Below, in pieces: positions 25,975 through 34,479 of a stretch of 57,590 nt of DNA. Below the pieces are notes generated by a model. That model was not told the DNA's origin. It saw nothing but the letters and a program-made list of their open reading frames with translations, and made no database searches. Position 1 is the first letter of the stretch. Every line of letters starts with the position of its first letter. Origin of the DNA: an uncultured Gammaproteobacteria bacterium (lineage in GTDB: Bacteria; Pseudomonadota; Gammaproteobacteria; Magnimaribacterales; Magnimaribacteraceae); the NCBI GenBank assembly GCA_913042085.1, contig CAJWKH010000002.1, positions 1-57,590 of the forward strand. Reading direction: 5' to 3'. Both the position numbers and the translations under genes were made by a program.

Positions 25975-26426
25975 TGCATCAAGTTTTTGTCAGTATTGGC
26001 AGCAATATAAATCCTAAGGAAAATATAAAAATAGCTAAGGGTTGTTTAAATAAGCTTTTTGATTGTAAGTACTCAAGTTTATATAACACTAACGCTGAAG
26101 GCTTTGAAGGAAATAAATTTATTAACTGCGTAGTAGGGTTTGAGACAAATCTATTAGTTTCCGAATTACAAAAGCATCTAAAAAAAATAGAGCTTAAGAT
26201 GGGCAGAACTGAAGATCAGAAGGGCATGTCAAATAGAGTTATTGATTTAGATATAATTCTTTATGGGGATCATATTCTTGAAGAGGATAATTTCGATATA
26301 CCCAGTAAAGATATAGAAGATTATCTTTTTGTTCTTGAACCTTTAGCGGAAATAGCTGGAGAATTGCGTCACCCTGTTTCTAAAATATCTTTTTCTGAAC
26401 TATTGAAGCAATTGAAATCTAATTAA
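25974..26426 (+). CDS. folK: 2-amino-4-hydroxy-6-hydroxymethyldihydropteridine pyrophosphokinase FolK
   Basis: Pyrophosphorylates the FolB product. The 150 residues show VFVSIGSNINPKENI, FINCVVGFET, the ATP-contacting LKKIELKMGR and the metal-binding RVIDLDIILYGD, ending with FVLEPLAEIAGELRHP. Together with folB and the pteridine reductase at 30.1 kb it forms a folate/pterin group, interrupted by four unrelated genes. Its stop shares TTAA (26423-26426) with the convergent MFS gene. Confidence 0.95.
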   Translation: MHQVFVSIGSNINPKENIKIAKGCLNKLFDCKYSSLYNTNAEGFEGNKFINCVVGFETNLLVSELQKHLKKIELKMGRTEDQKGMSNRVIDLDIILYGDHILEEDNFDIPSKDIEDYLFVLEPLAEIAGELRHPVSKISFSELLKQLKSN

Positions 26427-28006
26427 ATATTTTCGCCTATCGCTCTAGCTCTTTCAGTAACTGACTCTTCATCCTCCTTAAGGTGTTTGACAGCCATGAA
26501 AAGAGTTATACAAGGTATTAATAAGATTAATAAGATTATTGCCATGGAAGTTTGCATAGCATCCCCTGGAGCATAACTTTGAGAATCTATAAAGAAGTCA
26601 GCAATTCTGCCCAGAGTATAAGGTCCTAATGCAAGTCCAATCATGCTAAGGGTCAGAATGAAGAACGCGCCTGACATTGCTCTCATTCTTGGTAGTACAA
26701 GATTAGTAACTGTAGTTGCAGCACAACCTACGTACACAGAACTTCCAATGTGGTAAATAAAGTTAAATACTATAGATACATTTTTAGATTCTGTATAAAT
26801 CATCCCTAAACAGCCAAGAGTAGTTACTACTATCCCTCCAACAAAGATTACATATAATCTACCACCTACATACTTTTCTTTAAGTTTATCCCCAAAGTAT
26901 CCTCCTCCTATTACTCCAATGAATGACCCAACGGCAGTTACCAAACCAATAAAAGTTCCAATTTCTAAAGCAGTCATTCCATGATAGTTAATATAGAAGG
27001 GTGGGGTAAATGCTGAATAAGCATAGCCAACAAAAGGAATGCACGGGAAAGATATAAAGGAATAGACTATAGCTTTACTTCTAAACATTAAATTAAAAGC
27101 TACGGGGTCTCGTTCTCTTAAGCTTTGTATCCAAGTGCAAACCAAATATGCGCCAATTCCCCAAGCCACCCATTGCAAAAAGTCCTCAGTTAATTGGTAC
27201 AGTAAAAAACAAACAAGAAAAATAGTTGAAGCAATTAAAAGATTGATTAGTAGAGTTCTTGCCAGGTCCTTTCTACCTATAAAAGATAAAGGTGTTAGCC
27301 CAATAAATTCTTTAAAGGTGTCCTTGAAAGGTTCTTTGCTAGGCTCGGTGACTATACCTTCACTCATACCTCTTATTGGCTCTCTAATGAATGTGAATGT
27401 TATTAGAGAAAGTAAAAGACCCGGTAAACCAACTCCCATGAAGGCTGCTTGCCATCCTTTTAAACCAAAAGGGGCATCGGAAGGATTGGGATAGGCAGTA
27501 TTCCAAGTGTCTAAAATCCAACCGCCTAAGAATAATCCTATTGCTGCTCCTATATATAGACCACTAGAGTATATAGATAAAACCGTTGCTCTTACTTTAG
27601 GAGAGAAATAATCAGATAGAAGAGAATAGGCAGAAGGGGTGGCAGTGGATTCTCCTATACCTACTCCAAATCTGTAGATAGAGAGACTTAAAAAGGATTT
27701 GGCAGTACCAGAAAGTGCAGTCATTAGACTCCAAAAAGCCAACCCGATACTGATAAGGTTTTTCCTATTCCAAGAGTCAGCTAATTTTCCCATTGGTATA
27801 CCTACCACGGAATAGAACACACCAAATGCTGTACCAAATAAGAATCCTATATCGCTATTAGATATTCCCAAATCTGCCTTAATGTCTTCAGCAAGGATTG
27901 AAATAATCTGCCTATCTACAAAATTAAAGATATAAACTACAACCAATAGGCTTAACGCAATTTTTGCGTGTAGGCCACCTACAGCAGAATTTTCATTATC
28001 TGACAT
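26423..28006 (-). CDS. MFS transporter, Spinster-like
   Basis: Major-facilitator permease of 527 residues with about 12 membrane helices. The N-terminal VYIFNFVDRQIISILAEDIK is typical of the Spinster-like branch. Motif A is GKLADSWNRKN and a helix-4/5 region reads RFGVGIGESTATPSAYSLL. A long central loop and an extra hydrophobic stretch account for the large size. The substrate is unknown; relatives move lipids, organic acids or drugs. It is the last gene after two MaoC-fold proteins and a kinase, with 30 bp separating it from the catalytic MaoC gene, so a related organic-acid or lipid substrate is an inference. Confidence 0.85.
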   Translation of the reverse strand: MSDNENSAVGGLHAKIALSLLVVVYIFNFVDRQIISILAEDIKADLGISNSDIGFLFGTAFGVFYSVVGIPMGKLADSWNRKNLISIGLAFWSLMTALSGTAKSFLSLSIYRFGVGIGESTATPSAYSLLSDYFSPKVRATVLSIYSSGLYIGAAIGLFLGGWILDTWNTAYPNPSDAPFGLKGWQAAFMGVGLPGLLLSLITFTFIREPIRGMSEGIVTEPSKEPFKDTFKEFIGLTPLSFIGRKDLARTLLINLLIASTIFLVCFLLYQLTEDFLQWVAWGIGAYLVCTWIQSLRERDPVAFNLMFRSKAIVYSFISFPCIPFVGYAYSAFTPPFYINYHGMTALEIGTFIGLVTAVGSFIGVIGGGYFGDKLKEKYVGGRLYVIFVGGIVVTTLGCLGMIYTESKNVSIVFNFIYHIGSSVYVGCAATTVTNLVLPRMRAMSGAFFILTLSMIGLALGPYTLGRIADFFIDSQSYAPGDAMQTSMAIILLILLIPCITLFMAVKHLKEDEESVTERARAIGENI

Positions 28007-28036
28007 TACTTCCCTTTATTTAGGTCTTTTGAAGAA

Positions 28037-28456
28037 TTAAGATTCTATTTTTGCAGTAGCATTTCCAGTGATCACGGCAACATCATTTTGATTGGTTGTT
28101 TCAATTTGAAGATCTACAACCCTTTCACCATCTTGCTCTCTTATATCTATAATCGTTGCGGTGCTGGTCAGGGTATCTCCAGGCCATACCTGATTTGTGA
28201 ACCTAACCCCATACTTTTTAAGCGTTCCATCACCGACATAATCCGTAAGCATTGTTCCTGTTAGGCCCATTGAGAGCATTCCATGTGCAAATACGCTTGG
28301 ATAGCCTGCTACCTGAGTTGTGAATATCTCATCTGTATGGAGAGGGTTGTAATCTCCTGAAGCACCTGCATATTGAACTATTTGTGTTCTCTTCAGGTCC
28401 TCTACCAAAATAGCAGTATGAATATCGCCAATTTTAATTTCGCTTTCTTTTAACAT
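28037..28456 (-). CDS. MaoC-like dehydratase (hot-dog fold, catalytic subunit)
   Basis: About 139 residues with the R-specific enoyl-CoA hydratase signature ASGDYNPLHTDEIF, carrying the catalytic Asp35 and His40, then VFAHGMLSMGL and VRFTNQVWPGDTL. It should hydrate a trans-2-enoyl thioester, or do the reverse. The ATG at 28456 has an AAGGAA ribosome site; a longer frame from 28498 would overlap the preceding gene by 32 bp and is less likely. It lies 10 bp after the partner MaoC-N gene, suggesting a heterodimer. Confidence 0.88.
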   Translation of the reverse strand: MLKESEIKIGDIHTAILVEDLKRTQIVQYAGASGDYNPLHTDEIFTTQVAGYPSVFAHGMLSMGLTGTMLTDYVGDGTLKKYGVRFTNQVWPGDTLTSTATIIDIREQDGERVVDLQIETTNQNDVAVITGNATAKIES

Positions 28457-28466
28457 ATTATTTTCC

Positions 28467-28973
28467 TTAACTGTCGACAGCTCTTTCCGTTTGCACACCT
28501 ACGCCCGTCGCTGTGATTACTAAATCACCATTTTGATTTCTATATTCAGTAACACTCTCGCTGAATTTAAGTTTCCCTGCTCTTTTGCTTTCTTTCTCCC
28601 AAGAATTACCTGGTTTTGTAGTAGCACTTAATACGTCACCAGCTTTTACGGGAAGGTGATATTCAAAATGCTGTTCTGCGTGAAGACCCATTGCTGCTCC
28701 GCCGCCCCCACTTTCTCCAGAACCTGAAGAAGGTTTAGCCCCAGACGCTTCCTTGCCCGAACCGAACCAACCCTCTCCACCGACCTTAGGTCTTAAGAAG
28801 TAGTTAGGATCAAATTGAGCACTAGATTGAGCAAAAGTAGGGGGAGCTATTATTCCTCCTACATCAGATTTTTTTGCGTATTCTTCATCGTGATAAACAG
28901 GATTGGCATCCCCAACTGATCTAGCAAACATCATTATGTGACTTGCTTCTACTAAAAATTTATCTATAGCCAT
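28467..28973 (-). CDS. MaoC-N/FAS1-dehydratase-like hot-dog protein (probable non-catalytic partner)
   Basis: The 168 residues start AIDKFLVEASHIMMFARSVGD. The hydratase position reads DANPVYHDEEY, so the catalytic His of DxNPLH is replaced by Tyr and the next residue is His. This is the degenerate N-terminal MaoC type that pairs with a catalytic subunit, as in mycobacterial HadAB or steroid-degrading ChsH1-ChsH2. Residues 66-95 form a Gly/Ser/Lys-rich insertion that looks disordered. The pair with the downstream catalytic subunit is separated by 10 bp. Confidence 0.82.
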   Translation of the reverse strand: MAIDKFLVEASHIMMFARSVGDANPVYHDEEYAKKSDVGGIIAPPTFAQSSAQFDPNYFLRPKVGGEGWFGSGKEASGAKPSSGSGESGGGGAAMGLHAEQHFEYHLPVKAGDVLSATTKPGNSWEKESKRAGKLKFSESVTEYRNQNGDLVITATGVGVQTERAVDS

Positions 28974-28991
28974 GTTTTCTCCTATATCTAT

Positions 28992-30044
28992 CTAAAAATT
29001 ATCTTCAATTAATTTCCAAGCCCCTTCAGCTAAAGGCCTAACCCTAGCTCTCATAACCTCAGCATTCTCATTTGCTGCAGTGCCATCTCTTACTCTTCCA
29101 AGTATACCTTGAAGTATTCCAGCAGATTTAAATAAATTGTAGGCCATGTAAAGTTCCCACTCTTTTTCAAGATCAAATCCACTTTTTTCTATATACATCG
29201 AAACATATTCTTTTTCAGTAGGTATTCCTTTTTCTTTGCAGTAATTTTCATCTGCCAATAATGGGTTGAGTCTATATTGCATGCAATGGTAACTAAAATC
29301 AGCACAAGGATCTCCTAAAGTAGACAACTCCCAATCCAAAATAGCTATTACATCTGGTTTTTCTTTATGAATCATAAGGTTAGTAAGGCTGAAATCTCCA
29401 TGAACAATTCTAAGAGGTTTGTCTGATGGCAAATTATCAGGTAACCATTCAATCAATTTATTCATATCTTCAATTTCTTCTGTTTCGGAATCTTGATATT
29501 GCTTTGTCCATATGGAAACTTGTCTTCCTACATAATTACCGGGTTTTCCAAAAGTTTCTAATCCTATTTCATATGGATCTACAGAATGAAGAGAAGCCAT
29601 AGTAGAGTTCATTGAAGAATAGACGCCATAAGATTCTTCTTTGGAATGGTCATTCATTGATGGATCCCATAAGACCCTTCCATCCATGTATTCCATTAAA
29701 TAAAAAGCTGTCCCAATGATACTTTCATCTTCACAGAGCGCATAACTGGTCGGGACAGGCACATCTGTCTGGTTTAAAGCAGTAATTACTCTATATTCTC
29801 TATCAACTGCATGAGCAGACTTTAAGAGCTTGCCCGGAGGCTTTCTTCTTAAGACATAAGATTTAGAAGGTGTAACAACTTTATAAGTAGGGTTAGATTG
29901 CCCTCCTTTAAACTCTTCAATTGAAATTTTTCCATCAAATCCAATTACGTTTGCTTGCATGTATTCTTGGAGTGCTGCTGAGTCTATGGCGTGCTTTTCC
30001 AGCACTTGCATAGTTCCTGTGTTCTCATTTTCTTTGAATTCCAT
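28992..30044 (-). CDS. APH-fold phosphotransferase, ACAD10/ACAD11/LvaA-like
   Basis: The 350 residues carry the aminoglycoside-phosphotransferase fold. There are FKGGQSNPTYKV and YVLRRKPPGKLLKSAHAV in the ATP-binding lobe, Brenner motif VHGDFSLTNLMIH (residues 214-226), and the metal-binding AILDWELSTLGDPCADF. This wording is typical of ACAD10/11-type kinases, not of antibiotic resistance enzymes. Studied relatives phosphorylate 4-hydroxyacyl-CoA (ACAD11, Pseudomonas LvaA). It sits 18 bp before two MaoC-fold genes and 53 bp after the pteridine reductase. No acyl-CoA dehydrogenase gene is adjacent, so the exact reaction is open. Confidence 0.85.
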   Translation of the reverse strand: MEFKENENTGTMQVLEKHAIDSAALQEYMQANVIGFDGKISIEEFKGGQSNPTYKVVTPSKSYVLRRKPPGKLLKSAHAVDREYRVITALNQTDVPVPTSYALCEDESIIGTAFYLMEYMDGRVLWDPSMNDHSKEESYGVYSSMNSTMASLHSVDPYEIGLETFGKPGNYVGRQVSIWTKQYQDSETEEIEDMNKLIEWLPDNLPSDKPLRIVHGDFSLTNLMIHKEKPDVIAILDWELSTLGDPCADFSYHCMQYRLNPLLADENYCKEKGIPTEKEYVSMYIEKSGFDLEKEWELYMAYNLFKSAGILQGILGRVRDGTAANENAEVMRARVRPLAEGAWKLIEDNF

Positions 30045-30097
30045 ATATAGATAAGTTAAACCAGTTAAAGGTTAATTTAAAGAGTTAAATGAATATT

Positions 30098-30829
30098 TTA
30101 AAAAGAAAATCTACCGCCATCTACATTAATTATCTGACCAGTTATGTATTTAGATTGCGTTAGGAAAAAAATTGACGAGGCTATGTCTTCTGGTTTACCC
30201 GTCCTTCCTATGGCTACCTTTCTTAAGATGGATTCCTTTTCTTGATCTGATAAATCTTTGTCATCTGGCCAAAGGATAGCACCGGGAGCAATTCCATTCA
30301 CTCTAACTTCAGGAGCTAGTTCTTTTGCCAATGATTTTGTTATTCCCTCTAATGCCGACTTAGCTGCTGTATATAAGCTGTAATCTTTAATACCATTCTT
30401 TACTAAACTATCAGAGATGTTGACTACACATCCTTTTGCTTTTTTTAGATGATGAGATAAAGCTTGGGTTAAGAATAGGGGCGTAGTTACATTAGTATCC
30501 GTTAAGTCCCTCCATTCGACTAAAGAAGCTTTTTCTAAAGGAGTTGGATAAAAACTCGAAGCATTATTGACTAAAACATCTAAGGTTTCGGTTATTTCAT
30601 TAACTTTGTCTATAAGTTCATTAATAGAAGTATCAGAGTTAAAATTTGCTTTTATTACCGAACAAGAATTCTTTCGAATCTTGTTTAGTCCTTCTTTCAT
30701 AGTTTTAGCTTCTGCTTCTGAAGTATTGTAATGAAGAATTATGTTGAAACCTTTTTCATGTAGGTACCTTGCTGTTGTGGCTCCAATTCTTTTCGCACCA
30801 CCCGTTATCAGAACAAATTTTTCCGTCAT
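30098..30829 (-). CDS. SDR-family pteridine reductase
   Basis: Short-chain dehydrogenase of 243 residues. The NADPH loop is TGGAKRIGATTARYLHEKG with RIG in place of the usual GIG, followed by LHYNTSEAEA, which favours NADPH. VNNASSFYPTPLEKASLVEW, SDSLVKNGIKDYSLYTAAKSALEG (Tyr and Lys of the active site) and APGAI are typical of PTR1/FolM-like pteridine reductases. It could reduce dihydropterins or dihydrofolate. It overlaps cca by 4 bp, and folB and folK lie nearby on the other strand. Confidence 0.82.
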   Translation of the reverse strand: MTEKFVLITGGAKRIGATTARYLHEKGFNIILHYNTSEAEAKTMKEGLNKIRKNSCSVIKANFNSDTSINELIDKVNEITETLDVLVNNASSFYPTPLEKASLVEWRDLTDTNVTTPLFLTQALSHHLKKAKGCVVNISDSLVKNGIKDYSLYTAAKSALEGITKSLAKELAPEVRVNGIAPGAILWPDDKDLSDQEKESILRKVAIGRTGKPEDIASSIFFLTQSKYITGQIINVDGGRFSF

Positions 30830-31896
30830 AACTTAGATAAGTAAAGCTGGATTGCTTCAAGCCGATCTTCCTTTAATTTTTCAGCAATTAATTTACCCTC
30901 TTTAAGATCATTGGAGGCTTTTATATTATTTATACATTTAACCAGATTCTTCCAATTTAATTCTTTCTTAGAATTATTTTGAGTACAAAAAGTTGAGGCT
31001 TCTGCTGCTTTTAGAAATCTTTCCTCTTTTCTGTATATATCTGTTTTGTCTGCGAGTTCTATAATATCTTCCGCACTTATAGAGTCTAATCCTTTAAAGG
31101 TAATTATTTGATTACATATGACCGAGATTTCTTTAAATTCTTTTGGCGCATTAAAAGAATTATTTATTTCTTCAACTAATGAACTAGGAGACACTAAACA
31201 AGCCCATCTAAAAGAAGTATCTGTTTCTTCTTTACCAGCCTTTGAAAGATAATTTGTATCAATACTATTTAAAGGACATATCTGATTCAAAGCACCGCAT
31301 TCATTTATTACATCAAAGTAAGTTTCCGGGTTATCCGTCTCTAAAGCCTTGCGTGTTTCCATCCAGATTCTTTCTTTACTTAAGGTTTTTAATTCACCAG
31401 AATTTACAATATCTCTAATTTCTTTCTTTGTACCTTCTTCTATTGTAAATCCGAGCTTCTTTAATTTTGCTGAAAATCTAGCAACTCTTAAGACACGTAA
31501 AGGATCTTCTTTAAACGCTTTAGAAACTTTCCTGATTATTTTGTCTTCTATATCTTTACAACCATTATAAGGATCAATGAAATTTCCTTCATCGTCTTGT
31601 GCTATTGCGTTTATGGTTATATCCCTTCTTTCAAGATCTTCTTCTAAGCTTACATTTTTATCAAATTCAAAGCTAAACGCTTTATGTCCAGCTCCAGTTT
31701 TTCTTTCTTTTCTAGCTAAGGCGTATTCTTCTTTAGTTTCGGGATGAAGAAATACAGGAAAATCTTTTCCGATTTGTTTGTACCCCTTATCAGTTAGTTC
31801 CTCTTTTGTTGCACCAACAACTAGCCAATCCCTCTCATGAAAAGGTAAACCTAACAAAGAGTCTCTTACAGCTCCTCCAACTAAATAGACTTTCAT
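30826..31896 (-). CDS. cca: CCA-adding tRNA nucleotidyltransferase without an HD domain
   Basis: Adds or repairs the 3'-CCA of tRNA. The 356 residues contain the class II nucleotidyltransferase set: YLVGGAVRDSLLG, ERDWLVVGAT with the metal Asp, EEDLERRDITINAIAQD, and DPLRVLRVARF. E. coli Cca is about 412 residues and has an HD phosphohydrolase motif (THDLGK); here the matching stretch reads RWACLVSPSS and the C-terminus is shortened, so the phosphatase/phosphodiesterase activities are predicted to be lost. It is 4 bp downstream of apaH. Confidence 0.93.
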   Translation of the reverse strand: MKVYLVGGAVRDSLLGLPFHERDWLVVGATKEELTDKGYKQIGKDFPVFLHPETKEEYALARKERKTGAGHKAFSFEFDKNVSLEEDLERRDITINAIAQDDEGNFIDPYNGCKDIEDKIIRKVSKAFKEDPLRVLRVARFSAKLKKLGFTIEEGTKKEIRDIVNSGELKTLSKERIWMETRKALETDNPETYFDVINECGALNQICPLNSIDTNYLSKAGKEETDTSFRWACLVSPSSLVEEINNSFNAPKEFKEISVICNQIITFKGLDSISAEDIIELADKTDIYRKEERFLKAAEASTFCTQNNSKKELNWKNLVKCINNIKASNDLKEGKLIAEKLKEDRLEAIQLYLSKL

Positions 31897-31900
31897 ACTG

Positions 31901-32734
31901 CTAATTTATCTTATTACAAGAAAAGATTCGATTATCTTCTAACCTTAAAGCACTTAATTTTTTACCCCATACACACCCTGTATCCAGTGCGGTAATATTT
32001 TTTTTCCCTGTAACGCCTTCCAGGGCAGCCCAATGGCCAAAAAGTAAATGTACAGGGTCTTTCAAGATCTTTAAATTCCAATCAAACCAAGGCTTCATTC
32101 CTGAAGGTGCATCAAATGCCTTTCCTTTGTTTTTTAGATCTAAGGACCCATTGCTTGAACAGAATCTCATGCGAGTAAGATAATTTATATGCAAACGCAA
32201 TCTATCCATTTCCGTAACACACCTTGATGGATGATTTGGCTCATTGCCGTACATATTTTTTAGAAGATTTAATGATTCCGGGCCTTGTAAGGTTTTATTT
32301 AATTCTAGAGAGTATTTTTTCAGGTTCTCTTTTGTCCAATGAGGGGGAATGCCGGCATGAGTCATTACGTATGATCTGGTTTTACCATTATTTTTTATCT
32401 CACCTATATGATGGAAGGGTAATTCTTTGATCCAATTAAGGTAAATATTAAGATTCTCGTTTTTAAGGATTTCTTGAAACGTATCTGAGTCGGATATTTC
32501 TATTACTTCTTCAGCTACGGCTAAGAAATGAAGGTCGTGGTTTCCAAGAGTTATGTAACAATTTTTCCGAATAGAATACAAAAATTCTAAACTCTCAAGC
32601 GACTTGGGACCTCTATTTATTAAGTCTCCGCATATCCATAATTGATCTTTGTCTGTTTCAAACTTAATTTTATCCAACAGAATTATCAATTCATCGAAAC
32701 ATCCCTGAATATCACCAATTGCGTAATTTGCCAT
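31901..32734 (-). CDS. apaH: Bis(5'-nucleosyl)-tetraphosphatase (symmetrical) ApaH
   Basis: Hydrolyses Ap4A to two ADP and can remove Np4 caps from RNA. The 277 residues have the calcineurin-type metallophosphatase motifs YAIGDIQGCFDEL, WICGDLINRGPKSLE and TLGNHDLHFLAV, with GHWAALEG further on. In many gammaproteobacteria apaG lies between rsmA and apaH; here the gene follows rsmA directly with no spacer. Confidence 0.95.
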   Translation of the reverse strand: MANYAIGDIQGCFDELIILLDKIKFETDKDQLWICGDLINRGPKSLESLEFLYSIRKNCYITLGNHDLHFLAVAEEVIEISDSDTFQEILKNENLNIYLNWIKELPFHHIGEIKNNGKTRSYVMTHAGIPPHWTKENLKKYSLELNKTLQGPESLNLLKNMYGNEPNHPSRCVTEMDRLRLHINYLTRMRFCSSNGSLDLKNKGKAFDAPSGMKPWFDWNLKILKDPVHLLFGHWAALEGVTGKKNITALDTGCVWGKKLSALRLEDNRIFSCNKIN

Positions 32735-33499
32735 TTAGGTTAAAGCTTCAGCAATTCTAACGTAGTCATTTACAGATATATTCTCTGGCCTTAGAGATAA
32801 ATCTATATCCAATTGGTCCAATTGTTTAGAAGTTAGAATCTTCTTTAGAGATTTTCCAATCATCTTCCTTCTGTGCATAAAAGTTTCATTGGTGACTTCT
32901 TGTAATTTTATTGAAATAGGGGATAGGATGTGTCTACCTTTTATGGGTATAAATCTAATAAATACACTTTCTACACTAGGTTTAGGCTTAAAACTTTCTG
33001 GTTCAAGGTAAAGAACAGTATCTAATTCCGTTAAATATTGAGTAAGTACGGATATTCTTCCATAGCTCTTATTGTTAGGTTCAGCAGAAAGTCTTTCGCC
33101 AAATTCTTTTTGGAACATAAAATGCATATCTTTCAATTGATTTAGGTTACTAAGACTCCACAGCAAAATGTCTGTAGAAATATTGTAAGGAAGGTTTCCT
33201 GTTAGTCTTAACTTTTTACTCTCCATTACGTTCTCAATATTAAAATTTAAGATACTTTCATTATGTATATAAAGTTTCTTGTTGTTTATAAGTTTTAAAC
33301 TTAACAATAAGTCTTTGTCTAGTTCCACTGCATCTAGTCTCCCTACGTTATTGGCTAGAATTTTAGTCAAAGCTCCTTTACCAGGACCTATTTCCAAGAA
33401 ATGATCCGTAGCTTTAGGGTTTATCAGCTCGAATATCTTATTTAAGGCAACTTCATCAATTAAAAAGTTTTGGCCCAAATCTTTCTTGGCCTTTATCAT
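32735..33499 (-). CDS. rsmA: 16S rRNA (adenine1518/1519-N6) dimethyltransferase RsmA
   Basis: Dimethylates two adjacent adenines in the 3' hairpin of 16S rRNA. The 254 residues show DLGQNFLIDEVAL, the SAM loop FLEIGPGKGALTKIL, the acidic VELDKDLL, catalytic GNLPYNIST and FMFQKEFGERLSA, with the C-terminal KPSVESVFI and MHRRKMIGKSL. It overlaps pdxA by 4 bp and adjoins apaH. Confidence 0.97.
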   Translation of the reverse strand: MIKAKKDLGQNFLIDEVALNKIFELINPKATDHFLEIGPGKGALTKILANNVGRLDAVELDKDLLLSLKLINNKKLYIHNESILNFNIENVMESKKLRLTGNLPYNISTDILLWSLSNLNQLKDMHFMFQKEFGERLSAEPNNKSYGRISVLTQYLTELDTVLYLEPESFKPKPSVESVFIRFIPIKGRHILSPISIKLQEVTNETFMHRRKMIGKSLKKILTSKQLDQLDIDLSLRPENISVNDYVRIAEALT

Positions 33500-34479
33500 T
33501 TTTGACTTATAGCTATTGACGCTGCTATTTTAGTAGCCTCTATTAAACTTGATTCATCGGCTTCAATTGAACCGGCCACATCATAGGCAGTTCCATGGTC
33601 TACCGAAGTTCTTATGAACGGGAGTCCCAGAGTGACATTGGTTATGTTTCCAAATCCTATGGTTTTTATTACAGGCAAGCCTTGGTCATGATACATGGCC
33701 AATATGATGTCAGGTTTAGCTTGATTATTGTTATCGATAAAAGCCGTATCTGCAGAATGAGGTCCAGAGATATTCAAGCCCGTGTTGTTAAGTTTTTTTA
33801 TAACTGGTATCAAGATTTCTTGATCTTCAGAACCAAGAAAACCTCCATCCCCTGCATGTGGGTTTAGTCCTAAAACTTTAATAAGAGGAGTTTTTATTTT
33901 CCACTTTTCTTGAAGATCATTATTAATAATTAAGATAGTTTCTTCGATATGATCTTGAGTTATATATTCAGGAACATCTCTTAACGGAAGATGGGTAGTG
34001 GCAAGAGCCACTTTTAATTCTTTTGTGGCAAGCATCATAACCACTCTTTCTTTTTTTGAAAGTCTCGCTAATTCTTCAGTGTGTCCAGTGAATTCTATCC
34101 CTCCTTTATTGATAATTTCTTTATTAATAGGGCAAGTAACAACTGCATCAAATTCTTCAGAGATAGTTCTCTCTACTGCCTGCCGAAAATTAGAAATTAT
34201 GAAATTGGCGCAATCAGGATTTGGTTTCCCTGGAAGTATATTTAAGTCACAATCTTGGTTGGCTACCCAAAGGATATCATTAGATAATTCTTCGTTTTGT
34301 CCTTTATAGGCTTGAATATTTGCATCGATGCCTAGAGTTTTAGCTCTAGAATTAAATATATCTCTATCTCCAAAAATAACTGGAGAGAAGTTATATATTT
34401 TTTTTTGACCAAAAGCCTTGATGCAAATATCAGGACCTATTCCTGCTGGGTCTCCAGAAGAGACAGCTATTTTGATCAT
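33496..34479 (-). CDS. pdxA: 4-hydroxythreonine-4-phosphate dehydrogenase PdxA
   Basis: NAD-dependent step of the DXP-dependent pyridoxal phosphate pathway. The 327 residues start IKIAVSSGDPAGIGPDI. The metal-binding His are in EFTGHTEELA, GLNPHAGDGGFLG and MYHDQGLPVIK, and DHGTAYDVAG is near the end. It sits between surA and rsmA with 4-bp overlaps on both sides. Confidence 0.96.
   Translation of the reverse strand: MIKIAVSSGDPAGIGPDICIKAFGQKKIYNFSPVIFGDRDIFNSRAKTLGIDANIQAYKGQNEELSNDILWVANQDCDLNILPGKPNPDCANFIISNFRQAVERTISEEFDAVVTCPINKEIINKGGIEFTGHTEELARLSKKERVVMMLATKELKVALATTHLPLRDVPEYITQDHIEETILIINNDLQEKWKIKTPLIKVLGLNPHAGDGGFLGSEDQEILIPVIKKLNNTGLNISGPHSADTAFIDNNNQAKPDIILAMYHDQGLPVIKTIGFGNITNVTLGLPFIRTSVDHGTAYDVAGSIEADESSLIEATKIAASIAISQK

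Noticed and set aside
28992-30044. Aminoglycoside resistance kinase
   Set aside because: Motif wording and neighbours match ACAD10/11-type kinases, not antibiotic phosphotransferases.
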